Shown: positions 34,993 through 44,114 of the stretch, piece by piece
Position numbering within the stretch: the stretch's first letter is position 1
Layout of the letters: each line of letters starts with the position of its first letter
Assembly: GCF_001908275.1 (NCBI RefSeq)
Contig: NZ_CP018620.1
Coordinates: 2,728,001-2,792,000, forward strand
Direction: 5' to 3'
DNA length: 64,000 nucleotides
Source of the DNA: Paenibacillus xylanexedens
Lineage (GTDB): Bacteria; Bacillota; Bacilli; Paenibacillales; Paenibacillaceae
Notes under the pieces: model-generated
Databases searched by the model: none
What the model was told of the DNA's origin: nothing
Seen by the model: only the letters and a program-made list of their open reading frames with translations
Made by a program: the position numbers and the translations under genes

Positions 34993-37410
34993 ATGATATT
35001 CAAGCGCACAGCAGACCCATTACCCAAAGGGCGTTATTTCAGGCGCAGCCTGATGATGATTCTGTTTATCGCCTGCATTCCGGGAGTCATTACAGGGGTG
35101 CTGCTGTATGGCTGGGTCACCGTCAAAATGGAAAAGATTTTGCAGCAAACCCATCTGCATCAGTTTGAACAACGTACCGTGTGGGTTGGCGATCAATTGG
35201 ATGCGCTTGAATTGACCTTCTCGCAGTGGGCCTTCGATCCGGTTTTCGATAACCGTCTGAAAGAGCTTGATTTTGTATTCAAGTATAAACAGGTGCATGA
35301 ACTGTACCGATTGCTGCTGCTGATTCAGAATTCCAATACATTGATCGGTAAAGTTCAATTGTATCTGGGGGAACCCCAGGCCGTGAAGATGGATTCTGAA
35401 CGATATGATTTTGTTAAAGACGCTGGGGAGATTGAGAAGTATGAACTGCTAACTCACCAGCCCCAGGCCACATATTGGTCCCGCTCCATGGATGGCATGT
35501 CCATGATGATGGTAAATCGACTTCCCGGTGGAAGCGACGATGCACTGGGTGCACTAACGATCACGCTGGATAACAAGCAACTGGGTAACATGTTACAGAC
35601 CTTGTCTCCGTATAATGGAGGGACGACATTCCTGCTGGATGAGCAGGGCAAGCCCATGCTTCCACAAGACCAGGCGCTTGGTGGATTACAGCATACTGTC
35701 CGTGAACATCTGTTGAACCTGGAAGGGAATCTGTCTTCATTTCTAATGGAATATGAAGGACTGACCTACTCGGTTCAATCGGGCACCTTCCGCAGATTAG
35801 GTACCGATTGGACTTATGTGTCTGCGGTTCCCCTCAATGAAATTGTAGCTCCGATTGTGTCTGTACCCCGAATCGTTCTTCTCATCAACGGATCTGGACT
35901 CTTGCTGGCTCTGATCCTGTCGTGGGTCGGTTCGCTCCAGCTCTATAAACCGTTTACGAAATTACTGCGAATATTTACCGTGACTGGAGCACCAGTCGAT
36001 GCTATAGCGCCAGAAGTGTCATCCTCTCCTCAATTGTCGTACGCAGCTTCTACTCGTTCAAATGGGTCTGTGCAACTGGATGAAATCAAGCATATTGAAC
36101 AGCGCTGGATTGGTGTTAATCAGGAGAGAGAATCGTTGCAGCAACGGTTGGAAGAGCAACTTCCACTCGCCCGGGAGAGCTTGTTGATTCAGCTCACGTT
36201 GGGTCATCTGTTACTGTCATCCGACCATGAATGGAAGCAACGTCTGGCACAGCTGGGTTGGGTTCTTAGGGATGAGCGGTTTATCATCCTGTTTGCTCAC
36301 ATTCGTCCGAGTGCAGTTCTTCTATATGGGGCTAAGGAGCGAAATCGGAGTGAATCTCAGGAGTGGATCAGTTTTGCTGCAACCGATATTCTGAACAGGC
36401 AGTTGGAGGAACTTCCTTACCGGGCCGAAACGATCAATTACCATGACATGTCCATTGCGCTGTTGCTCGCTGTCCCTCCAGAGATTCAGCCAGAAACGCC
36501 TGAATTCAGAGAAGAATTATCTCGGATGGCCCAACATTGGATTGAAACTGTGCAGTCGGAATGGAACGTTCGCATGACAGTTTCGATCAGTAAACTCACA
36601 TCAGATGCTTCCCATATCCCACAGCTGGTCAGAGAATCGAGGGCTGTATTGAGGAAAAGACAGTTCTCTTCCAATGCGACCATCATTGATATGAATGAGG
36701 AGGCAGAGCAGGATGTGAATGAACATGGAGTATATCCGCTTGAGCTGGAGCAGGCCATCATCTCGGCATTACGTAGTGGTGAACAGGACTCTGCCCTGGA
36801 ACAGTTCAGCATATTTATTGGCACGTATGCTGGATCTGAAGTGCCGGAGAAGCATGTTCGTCAAGCTTTATTCCAACTGCTGGCACGCATACAATATACC
36901 CTTTTGCAATTAGGGGAAGATCCAGTCGAACTGTTTGGGGTAGGGATGTATGAAGAGGTGCTGCAACTGCATGATTTGGATGAACTGTTCCTGTGGTTCA
37001 GGGAACGGATTGTGCACGTATGTGTAGAGGAATTCACAGGCAAGGAAGAGAAGCAGATACAGATGGCTGTTCATCAGATGAAGGAACATGCGCAGCAGCA
37101 GTATGCAGAAGCATTATCGCTGGATGAATTGGCAGATCTTCACGGGATTCATTCTTACACATTAAGCCGGGCATTCAAGCAGTCATTCGGGCAAAATTTT
37201 GTGGACTATTTGACTGAGGTGAGGCTCCATCGGGCCAAAGAGCTGCTTGAATCAACAGATGTCAAGATCAGTGAAATTGCGGAGCAGGTGGGCTATCAGC
37301 CCAGTTACTTCAATCGTTTGTTCAAAAAAAGTGAGGGAACGACGCCAAGTCGTTATCGGGAAGACATTCACAAGCATACCGGGCACAATCGGGGTAACCG
37401 CTCCGTTTAA
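34993..37410 (+). CDS. Membrane-bound AraC-family regulator (YesN/cache type)
   Basis: 805 residues. A first membrane helix (about 17-37), an extracellular cache-like sensor region to about 295, a second helix (VSVPRIVLLINGSGLLLALIL), a cytoplasmic linker and a C-terminal pair of AraC helix-turn-helix motifs (LDELADLHGIHSYTLSRAFKQSFGQNFVDYL and KISEIAEQVGYQPSYFNRLFKKSEGTTPSRYR). There is no receiver domain. This one-protein design senses a carbohydrate outside the cell and activates the adjacent importer genes. It lies directly downstream of the LplABC-type genes, as these regulators usually do. Confidence 0.88.
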   Translation: MIFKRTADPLPKGRYFRRSLMMILFIACIPGVITGVLLYGWVTVKMEKILQQTHLHQFEQRTVWVGDQLDALELTFSQWAFDPVFDNRLKELDFVFKYKQVHELYRLLLLIQNSNTLIGKVQLYLGEPQAVKMDSERYDFVKDAGEIEKYELLTHQPQATYWSRSMDGMSMMMVNRLPGGSDDALGALTITLDNKQLGNMLQTLSPYNGGTTFLLDEQGKPMLPQDQALGGLQHTVREHLLNLEGNLSSFLMEYEGLTYSVQSGTFRRLGTDWTYVSAVPLNEIVAPIVSVPRIVLLINGSGLLLALILSWVGSLQLYKPFTKLLRIFTVTGAPVDAIAPEVSSSPQLSYAASTRSNGSVQLDEIKHIEQRWIGVNQERESLQQRLEEQLPLARESLLIQLTLGHLLLSSDHEWKQRLAQLGWVLRDERFIILFAHIRPSAVLLYGAKERNRSESQEWISFAATDILNRQLEELPYRAETINYHDMSIALLLAVPPEIQPETPEFREELSRMAQHWIETVQSEWNVRMTVSISKLTSDASHIPQLVRESRAVLRKRQFSSNATIIDMNEEAEQDVNEHGVYPLELEQAIISALRSGEQDSALEQFSIFIGTYAGSEVPEKHVRQALFQLLARIQYTLLQLGEDPVELFGVGMYEEVLQLHDLDELFLWFRERIVHVCVEEFTGKEEKQIQMAVHQMKEHAQQQYAEALSLDELADLHGIHSYTLSRAFKQSFGQNFVDYLTEVRLHRAKELLESTDVKISEIAEQVGYQPSYFNRLFKKSEGTTPSRYREDIHKHTGHNRGNRSV

Positions 37411-37452
37411 ATCACGCCTTAGTTTTCAGCCCAAAGGAGAGTGGGATGTGAC

Positions 37453-38970
37453 GTGTCACAGGACAAGCCAAATATTATTTTTCTCATGACAGATCAGCAA
37501 CGATGGGACTGTATTGGAACGTTCAATGAACATATTCATACACCGAATCTCGATAAACTTGCAGCCGAGGGAATCACTTTCCGCGATGCAGTTTGCCAAT
37601 CGCCAATGTGTGCGCCAAGTCGAAGCTCCATGATGATGGGGTATTATCCGTCACAGCTTGGGGTTCGAACGAATTATGGCGGATTGTTTGAGGAAGACAA
37701 GTTGCCCTCCGAACCTTTGCCGGAGTTGATGCACCGCGCAGGGTATCAGACAGCCGGATTCGGGAAAACGCATTGGAACCATAGCGAGAGCGTAGATGAG
37801 CCTTCCACGCGAGGGTTTGAAGTAAGATCCATCGGACTTTCCCGTCAAAGTGGTCATTATGAACAGGGAGCGACAATGATGGGTGACACCCATCCCGAAG
37901 CACTGGAAGCCTACCATCAGGAGACCAAGGATTTTGGTAGCGGTGAGGAAAATGTCAATGGTTATACAGGGCTTACGAGTCAGATTCCGATGAATCAGCA
38001 CAGGGATGGCTGGGTAGCCGAACAGGCGCTGCAATTTTTGGATGAAGGGGTAGACCCGGAGCGGCCGTTATTTTTTTATCTGTCTTTCCTGAAGCCTCAT
38101 GCCGGGTTCAATGTACCGAAAACATTCGAAGACTTGTATAGGCTGGAAGATATCCCGGATATCCCGCAACCGCCTTGGGAGGATGAAATGCACACTCACC
38201 TGGCAGCTTCCGATGAATTGAATTCGAATAGTCGACAGTCGTATCTCGACAAGAAGAAGGTATGGGACCAGCGCAGTTCGGAGGAGCGAAGGTGGACTAC
38301 GTTAAGGTACTGGGCGAATTGCTCCTGGCTCGATCATTACTTTGGACTCGCTTTGGAGAAGTTGGAGAACCTGGGAAGGCTGGAGAACGCGCTGATTGTA
38401 TTTGTCTCGGATCATGGAGAGATGCTGGGGGAACGACAGTTTCGCTTCACCAAATATAATCTGTATGACAGCAGCGTGAGGGTGCCGCTTATCTTGTCTG
38501 GTACCCACATTAAGGAGCAGAAGCGCGGAACGATCGACCAGGGGCCTGCGGAGTTGGTGGATCTGGTGCCCACTTTGACGCGTGCAGCCGGACTTCAAGC
38601 GAATCCGATGCTGCCTGGTGTCGATCTGCTGGGCGATCTCCGGCATCGCGGAACGTTCTGTGAATTCCATGGGAAGGGAGTAACGGCACCTCATTCGGCT
38701 CCGGCCTATATGTGGCGAACTGCGGAGTGGAAGCTCATTCTGTACCTGGAAGGTTCTGTCGCAGAGTCTGCATCCAGAGTGCATGAAACGAAGGGGGAAT
38801 TGTATCACCTGACGGTTGACCCTCATGAGTGGACGAACCTGTATGATGAGGAGCAGCATGCTGTAATTCGGGAGCAACTAAAGACCGAACTGCTGATGCA
38901 TCTGGCTGTCAGTTGGGCGAAAGGCCCCTTTTTCTATGATCGTGGAGGAACCAAGCCGTTAGAGCGGTAG
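37453..38970 (+). CDS. Formylglycine-dependent sulfatase, cytoplasmic
   Basis: About 505 residues. The sulfatase signature is CAPSRSSMMMG with C53 as the residue to be converted to formylglycine (C-x-P-x-R). Metal ligands are seen in NIIFLMTDQQR (D14) and in VSDHGEMLGE. There is no signal peptide, so it removes sulfate inside the cell, from imported oligosaccharides. The start is either the GTG at 37453 or the GTG at 37441; AAAGGAG at 37433-37439 is slightly far from the first and too near the second. A matching formylglycine-generating enzyme is encoded two genes downstream. Substrate unknown. Confidence 0.87.
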   Translation: MSQDKPNIIFLMTDQQRWDCIGTFNEHIHTPNLDKLAAEGITFRDAVCQSPMCAPSRSSMMMGYYPSQLGVRTNYGGLFEEDKLPSEPLPELMHRAGYQTAGFGKTHWNHSESVDEPSTRGFEVRSIGLSRQSGHYEQGATMMGDTHPEALEAYHQETKDFGSGEENVNGYTGLTSQIPMNQHRDGWVAEQALQFLDEGVDPERPLFFYLSFLKPHAGFNVPKTFEDLYRLEDIPDIPQPPWEDEMHTHLAASDELNSNSRQSYLDKKKVWDQRSSEERRWTTLRYWANCSWLDHYFGLALEKLENLGRLENALIVFVSDHGEMLGERQFRFTKYNLYDSSVRVPLILSGTHIKEQKRGTIDQGPAELVDLVPTLTRAAGLQANPMLPGVDLLGDLRHRGTFCEFHGKGVTAPHSAPAYMWRTAEWKLILYLEGSVAESASRVHETKGELYHLTVDPHEWTNLYDEEQHAVIREQLKTELLMHLAVSWAKGPFFYDRGGTKPLER

Positions 38971-39120
38971 ATAGACCCTGTTGACCGGGCATCCGGAGGC
39001 AAAGCAGTTATTGCTGATCCAGATCAGTCGATCTCATTAGATTGGCTCGTGGGGACAGAGATAACCGACTTTGCTCTTTTTGTAAGCATATACTAACCAA
39101 TCGACGGAGGGGAATTGTAA

Positions 39121-41019
39121 ATGAAAACCAAATCAACTGTGGTCAAAGGAACAAAAGTACTATTCACATTGCTGTTAAGTGGCGTTATTGGATGGACAGG
39201 CCTTGTTTCACCGGGAGGGGGAGTACTTCAGGCAGATGCCGCAGAAGGGTCTGCACCACGTCTGGTTGAAAATCTGGGACGCGGCCTTACTGCGATATAT
39301 CTGGGAGAGAACAAGGTATATCTGAGCTGGCGTCTGCTTGGGACCGAACCGCAGCAGGTTACATTTGATATCTATCGTCGGACGGGTACAGAAGAGGTGA
39401 AGCTGAATGACCAGCCTTTGACACAGGGAACCAATTATACGGACACCAATGTAGATGTAACCCAGAGCCATACGTATATCGTGAAGTCTTATGTGGAGGA
39501 TAGCTTACAGGATGCGAGTGACGAGGTCGTATTGGCAGCCAATCCCGAGATCCGCAATTACTTCAGTATTCCATTGCAAAATATAACATCCAATCCGTCC
39601 GATTATTTTGTGCAGCATGGCTGGCCTGGGGATCTGGACGGTGATGGGGAATATGAATACGTGGTCACCCGCATTCCGGTGAACGGAGGCAATAAATATG
39701 TGGAGGCCTACAGTCTGACCGAAGGTTTCCTGTGGCGGATTGATCTGGGGCCATACAGTGTCACAACGATAGATACATATAATGCGCCGCCTGCTTCCGT
39801 CAGTGAATTTGGAGTGCCGGGACTTGGCGGCTGGCGGGACAACGACAATATAACGGTATTTGATCTGGACAGTGACGGGAAGGCTGAAGTGCTGCTGCGT
39901 ACCTTTGAAGGGGTAACGTTTGCAGATGGTCAGGTCGTTCCTGCGACAACGGAGCGTGCTCAATATGTGTCCGTCGTGGATGGACTGACCGGAACAGAAG
40001 CGGCACGCACAGCGATAACCAATGATTATGCAGCCGATGGTCCCCTCAGTGGGCACTTTGGCATTGCTTATCTGGATGGTGAACATCCAAGCCTGATTAC
40101 GGCGCTTAAGAATCGTGCGCTCAGCCGCAACTTTCAGTATGTGACGTCAGCCTATGACTATGCAGGCGGTGCCCTGACCGAGCGTTGGAGACATGCGGGA
40201 GCGGACGGTGAGTTTTTCCACCAGATTCGTATACTGGATCTTGACGGGGATGGGAAGGATGAGGTGTCATTCGGAGGCTGGGCGCTGGATGATAACGGAG
40301 AGACCTTATACAGTCTGCCGGGTGTAGTCCATGGCGATCGTTTTCACATTACAGACATTGATCCGGATCGACCGGGGCTGGAGCAATTCGGGATTCAGCA
40401 GGCGGAGAACGGAAACGTCAATCAATTCCCTTGGTTTTATGCCGATGCGGCGACGGGCGAGATCATTCGTACAGGGGAAATCCCGCAGGACGTCGCACGG
40501 GGAACACTGGCGGATATTGATCCAACGCACCATGGGCTTGAGATGTGGTCCAGTTCAGGCAATATCTACAATGTGCACGGTGAGGTGATCAGCTCAGTTC
40601 AGCCCTCAACCAATTTCAGAATTTGGTGGGATGGTGATGTGCTCGGCGAGCTGCTGGATAAGAATTTTGTGGAAAAGTGGGATTGGGAGCAGAACACAAC
40701 AACACGTCTGTTTACAGCCGATGATGTTCGCGTGAATTCCAGAAACGCCCCTGTGCTCTATGGTGATCTGCTCGGGGATTGGAGAGAGGAAATTCTCTAT
40801 GAAACGAGTGATTTCACAGCATTGCGTCTGTATACAACAACGATACCATCCGATGTTCGCATCTACACGTTGCCGCATAACCCGGCCTACCGCAATGGGC
40901 TAGCGGTGAAAGGATATATGCAATCCTTGTTGACGGATTATTATCTGGGTGAAGGAATGACAACACCAACCGTTCCGGACATTCTTCCCGTCGTGTACAA
41001 TGAGGATCAGGAATCTTAA
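39121..41019 (+). CDS. Secreted polysaccharide lyase family 11, rhamnogalacturonan lyase
   Basis: 632 residues. The signal peptide ends near residue 38 (LQADA-AEGS). The mature enzyme starts with the PL11 pattern PRLVENLGRGLTAIYLGENKVYLSWRLLGTEP and shows calcium-binding D-x-D-x-D-G loops of the beta-propeller: GDLDGDGEYEYV, FDLDSDGKAEV, LDLDGDGKDEV. PL11 enzymes (YesW/YesX) cut the rhamnose-galacturonic acid backbone of pectin by beta-elimination. Here it should act outside the cell and feed the LplABC-type importer. GGAGGGGAATTG precedes the ATG. Confidence 0.9.
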   Translation: MKTKSTVVKGTKVLFTLLLSGVIGWTGLVSPGGGVLQADAAEGSAPRLVENLGRGLTAIYLGENKVYLSWRLLGTEPQQVTFDIYRRTGTEEVKLNDQPLTQGTNYTDTNVDVTQSHTYIVKSYVEDSLQDASDEVVLAANPEIRNYFSIPLQNITSNPSDYFVQHGWPGDLDGDGEYEYVVTRIPVNGGNKYVEAYSLTEGFLWRIDLGPYSVTTIDTYNAPPASVSEFGVPGLGGWRDNDNITVFDLDSDGKAEVLLRTFEGVTFADGQVVPATTERAQYVSVVDGLTGTEAARTAITNDYAADGPLSGHFGIAYLDGEHPSLITALKNRALSRNFQYVTSAYDYAGGALTERWRHAGADGEFFHQIRILDLDGDGKDEVSFGGWALDDNGETLYSLPGVVHGDRFHITDIDPDRPGLEQFGIQQAENGNVNQFPWFYADAATGEIIRTGEIPQDVARGTLADIDPTHHGLEMWSSSGNIYNVHGEVISSVQPSTNFRIWWDGDVLGELLDKNFVEKWDWEQNTTTRLFTADDVRVNSRNAPVLYGDLLGDWREEILYETSDFTALRLYTTTIPSDVRIYTLPHNPAYRNGLAVKGYMQSLLTDYYLGEGMTTPTVPDILPVVYNEDQES

Positions 41020-41042
41020 ATCAGGGGAAGGGGATGCTTCAG

Positions 41043-42116
41043 ATGCATGGTCAGATATCCAAAAAGGAAACTTCCTGCTGTTGTTCTGCGAGTCGGAGCG
41101 GCAGGATGGAAGTGAAAATTCAATCAGAGGACAAGCCCGAATTGACGGCTACCCGTGACATGAGTGTAGCGTCTGACAATGCATCTCCACTTTCCGTTGA
41201 CCGCCTACCGCTTAGTGCGCTGGGAGGAGATGATGGATACATCGCTGGGCGAAACGACAGGGACCGCATATGGATTGAAGGTGGAAGGTTCCTTATGGGC
41301 ACCAATGATCCGGAAGCTTTTGCAAGTGATGGGGAAGGGCCAGTCCGGGAAACCCAGGTAGACTCCTTTTATCTGGATGAATGCACGGTGACCAATGCGC
41401 AGTTTGGACAGTTTGTGAGGGAGACAGGTTATCGAACGGAGGCCGAGCGATTCGGCTGGTCCTTTGTTTTTCATTTATTCGTTTCTTCGCAAACGGCTGC
41501 TCATGTTCGTACTGTGGTGCAGTCAACGCCCTGGTGGTGGGTTGTTGAAGGTGCGGACTGGTCTCATCCCGAAGGACCTGACTCTGATGCAAATGACAGG
41601 GCTGACCATCCCGTTATCCATGTCTCCTGGAACGATGCCAATGCGTATTGTGACTGGGCGGGTAAGCGCCTGCCCTCAGAAGCCGAGTGGGAATATGCAG
41701 CCCGAGGTGGATTAATCCAGAAGAAATATCCCTGGGGTGACGTTCTGCGGCCGGATGGACAGCACCAGTGCAATATCTGGCAAGGAACCTTTCCAACTCA
41801 AAATAATGCCGCAGATGGTTATGCGGGTACAGCTCCATCCCGATCCTTTACTGCGAACGGATATGGATTGTACAACATGTCAGGTAATGTATGGGAATGG
41901 TGCGCTGACAACTATGTTACGGATCATGAGAAGTCTATACTTACTGAGATTGTTGCTTCTCCCGATGAAGTTCGCAAGGTGTTAAAAGGCGGTTCCTACC
42001 TTTGCCACCGTTCCTATTGCAACCGGTACAGAGTGGCAGCACGGATTCCCAATACGTCGGATACATCCACCGGACATATCGGTTTTAGATGTGCATCCGA
42101 TGTATTGTCGGTATAG
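41043..42116 (+). CDS. Formylglycine-generating enzyme (SUMF1 family)
   Basis: About 357 residues. The enzyme oxidises the sulfatase cysteine to formylglycine using oxygen and copper. The C-terminal active-site block GGSYLCHRSYCNRYRVAARIPNT with two cysteines, followed by GHIGFRCAS, is nearly that of human SUMF1, so this is a true FGE rather than a distant SUMF1-fold protein. IWIEGGRFLMGTN and VNLSW-like PVIHVSWNDANAYCDWAGKRLPSEAEWEYAARGG are also typical. The start is ATG 41034 or 41043; AAGGGG at 41028-41033 favours 41043. From there the N-terminus carries C12-C13-C14 and the motif C14-S-A-S-R18, which resembles its own substrate motif. No signal peptide. Confidence 0.88.
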   Translation: MHGQISKKETSCCCSASRSGRMEVKIQSEDKPELTATRDMSVASDNASPLSVDRLPLSALGGDDGYIAGRNDRDRIWIEGGRFLMGTNDPEAFASDGEGPVRETQVDSFYLDECTVTNAQFGQFVRETGYRTEAERFGWSFVFHLFVSSQTAAHVRTVVQSTPWWWVVEGADWSHPEGPDSDANDRADHPVIHVSWNDANAYCDWAGKRLPSEAEWEYAARGGLIQKKYPWGDVLRPDGQHQCNIWQGTFPTQNNAADGYAGTAPSRSFTANGYGLYNMSGNVWEWCADNYVTDHEKSILTEIVASPDEVRKVLKGGSYLCHRSYCNRYRVAARIPNTSDTSTGHIGFRCASDVLSV

Positions 42117-42167
42117 CGTGCTATTGATATGAAATACCGAATACGATTATGTATATATAAGGATTAC

Positions 42168-42193
42168 AAGCGACTCATGTGAGTCGCTTTTTT
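42168..42193 (+). terminator. Terminator after the FGE gene
   Basis: AAGCGACTCA (42168-42177) pairs perfectly with TGAGTCGCTT (42180-42189) and T residues run to 42193. Confidence 0.88.
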
Positions 42194-42284
42194 CCTTTTA
42201 CTGATCCAAAAGGATAATTCCGTTATTTCACGAATACAACAGAGAACTCAGCGAATTCAAAATCACAGACAAAGGGTGTGCCAC

Positions 42285-42893
42285 ATGACGAATCTATTCG
42301 AACATTGTTCAGGTCAAACATTATCTGCCAACCTGGGATGGCTGAACGAGCCAGCAGATTGGTCCATTGAAGACGGCAAAGTAACGATAACCGTTTCGCC
42401 AATCAGTGACTTTTTCATTGATCCGGGAGGTGAGCCGGTGAAAGCTTCAGCTCCATTTTTACATACGATAGTAAAGGGAGATTTCAGCATCGTCGCTCAA
42501 GTACAGGTGGACATGAAAGAACAGTATGACTCGGGTTGCCTGATGGTGAGGGTGGACGATACGAATTGGGCTAAAGTTTGCTTTGAGTATTTTGAAGAAC
42601 AGCCGTCTATTCTTAGTGTTGTTACTCGTGGTAACTCGGATGATTGTGTATCCGCACCTGTAGACGTTAACAAGCCTTATTTACGTGTAGCCCGGGCAGG
42701 CAACAGCTTTGCTTTCCATTATTCTCAAGATGGAGAGAAGTGGAAGCTGGTTCGTTATTTCGGACTCGACTGCCCGGAAGAGATCAAAGTTGGCATTGTG
42801 GCCCAATCCCCCATTGGGCAGGGGACAACGGTTACTTTTACAAATGTACAGCTTCAACATGGGGCGACCGGAAGTGTTCGCCGAGTAGAATAA
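42285..42893 (+). CDS. DUF1349 (YesU-like) protein
   Basis: About 202 residues with a concanavalin-like beta-sandwich pattern: LGWLNEPADWSIEDGKVTITV, KASAPFLHTIVKGDFSIVAQVQVDMKEQYDSGCLMVRVDDTNWAKVCFEY, KPYLRVARAGNSFAFHYSQDGEKW. This is DUF1349, to which B. subtilis YesU of the rhamnogalacturonan cluster belongs, so its place here is fitting. AAAGGG sets the ATG at 42285 ahead of the GTG at 42276. The biochemical role is not known; carbohydrate binding is likely. A terminator separates it from the FGE gene, so it may have its own promoter. Confidence 0.84.
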   Translation: MTNLFEHCSGQTLSANLGWLNEPADWSIEDGKVTITVSPISDFFIDPGGEPVKASAPFLHTIVKGDFSIVAQVQVDMKEQYDSGCLMVRVDDTNWAKVCFEYFEEQPSILSVVTRGNSDDCVSAPVDVNKPYLRVARAGNSFAFHYSQDGEKWKLVRYFGLDCPEEIKVGIVAQSPIGQGTTVTFTNVQLQHGATGSVRRVE

Positions 42894-42919
42894 CAGTGAT
42901 CAGAAGGTCGTTCTGTCAT
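42892..42919. repeat. Fragment of repeat family A (right arm)
   Basis: AACAGTGATCAGAAGG then TCGTTCTGTCATTT follows the right arm of the full copies (AACAGCGATCGGAAGG then TTGTTCTGTCATCG). It fills the gap between the convergent DUF1349 and MFS genes. A left arm is not evident. Confidence 0.55.
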
Positions 42920-44026
42920 TTATTTCACCCGAATTAGCAATCCGAACAGGCCGAGTACAGCAAAGGCCAGAAATGCCGTTGTATTGGAAAACACTTCAAT
43001 CGTGTAACCTGCCATGGATGAGCCAAGGAATTGCCCAACACCCAGCGCGAGAAAGGCGAGACTAATTCCGATGGATACATTCGGACTGAATAGTCTCGTG
43101 GCCCAAACGATAAATACACTGGTCAGGAAAATATACGTGCTGCCAAACATGATCGCAGAGATGAGGCTGGCAGTCATCGATGGCAGAAGGATAACCCCGA
43201 GCGAAATAGCCAATAACAGTATGCCTATTCGGTAGGACCACCCAATCTCGATCCGTTCAATAATGCGACCAGCGCATCCACCGAGTATCCCCATAACCCC
43301 CATCACAATCCAGAACAACACGGCTTCCGAATCGGAGGCCCCTTTCTCGTCTGTGAGGAAGTTCCGGGCAAAGGTCCAGTAGATTGCAGAACTGAAACCT
43401 GTCAACAGACAAGCCATGAGCAGAGCAGACCCTGGTCTGGTAGGTTTCATACATGTCCAGAGAGACTTGGTACAAGGCAGTGTCTTGGTTGCCGGAATAA
43501 CACGTCTGTTCCACAAAAGAACCACAACACCGATTACAGCAAACAGGATGTAGGTTAGACGCCAGTAATCCGTGAACAGCCAGTAGAGTGGACCCGATAT
43601 TACAATCCCGAAGCTGGTTCCGGTGTTAATCCAACTGTTGCCTCTTGCTTGAAGATCGGGAGCAAGCTCGGCATTAACCGTGTTACCGAGGGCTGGAGAG
43701 GCCCAGCCTGTACTCAAACCGGCTAGAAATATACTAAATGTAAGAACCCAGGCATTCTGAGCCAGGGCAATGCCGGTTAATCCGAGCACTGCGCTGATCC
43801 CTGCCAATTGAATGACATAATGATGTCCCTTGCGATTAATCAACAGTGGTGCAGTTAGAAGGGACAGACAGTAGGCAATATACGTTCCTGAGTTAATCGC
43901 GCCAGAGGCTGCATCATTCAATTGTAAGGCTTCCGAAATTTCCGGCATAAACAATCCATAACTGAATCGCCCGAATGCATAACATACAGCGATAAGTGCA
44001 ATGCCTGGAAAGATAATTTTTTTCAT
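42920..44026 (-). CDS. MFS transporter, YbfB/YjiJ type
   Basis: About 368 residues with 11-12 predicted helices. The start FPGIALIAVCYAFGRFSYGLFMPEISEALQL and SGTYIAYCLSLLTAPLLI fit the YbfB/YjiJ group of major facilitator proteins, which are thought to be exporters; substrates are unknown. The frame opens at a GTG at 44035 inside the ribosome-binding site, so the ATG at 44026 is preferred. A TetR-type operator copy lies at 44044-44062 with a TATAAT -10 box inside it (minus strand), so the gene should be repressed by the adjacent TetR protein. Confidence 0.86.
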   Translation of the reverse strand: MKKIIFPGIALIAVCYAFGRFSYGLFMPEISEALQLNDAASGAINSGTYIAYCLSLLTAPLLINRKGHHYVIQLAGISAVLGLTGIALAQNAWVLTFSIFLAGLSTGWASPALGNTVNAELAPDLQARGNSWINTGTSFGIVISGPLYWLFTDYWRLTYILFAVIGVVVLLWNRRVIPATKTLPCTKSLWTCMKPTRPGSALLMACLLTGFSSAIYWTFARNFLTDEKGASDSEAVLFWIVMGVMGILGGCAGRIIERIEIGWSYRIGILLLAISLGVILLPSMTASLISAIMFGSTYIFLTSVFIVWATRLFSPNVSIGISLAFLALGVGQFLGSSMAGYTIEVFSNTTAFLAFAVLGLFGLLIRVK

Positions 44027-44043
44027 TAAATCCACCGCCTTTT

Positions 44044-44062
44044 AGATAGAACGATCATTATA
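44044..44062. promoter_or_regulatory. TetR-type operator, copy at the MFS gene
   Basis: AGATAGAACGATCATTATA, identical over 19 bases to the site upstream of the tetR-type gene. It is a GATC-centred imperfect palindrome, and its complement supplies TATAAT. Confidence 0.8.
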
Positions 44063-44074
44063 TTTCTTATTAAA

Positions 44075-44103
44075 TAAAAAAGTGAGTTGAACTACTAACT
44101 CAC
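44075..44103 (-). terminator. Terminator of the TetR-type gene
   Basis: On the minus strand GTGAGTT (44103-44097) pairs with AACTCAC (44088-44082) around an 8-base loop and runs into a T-rich stretch, so the MFS gene has its own promoter. Confidence 0.75.
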
Positions 44104-44114
44104 CCGGAATCGCA

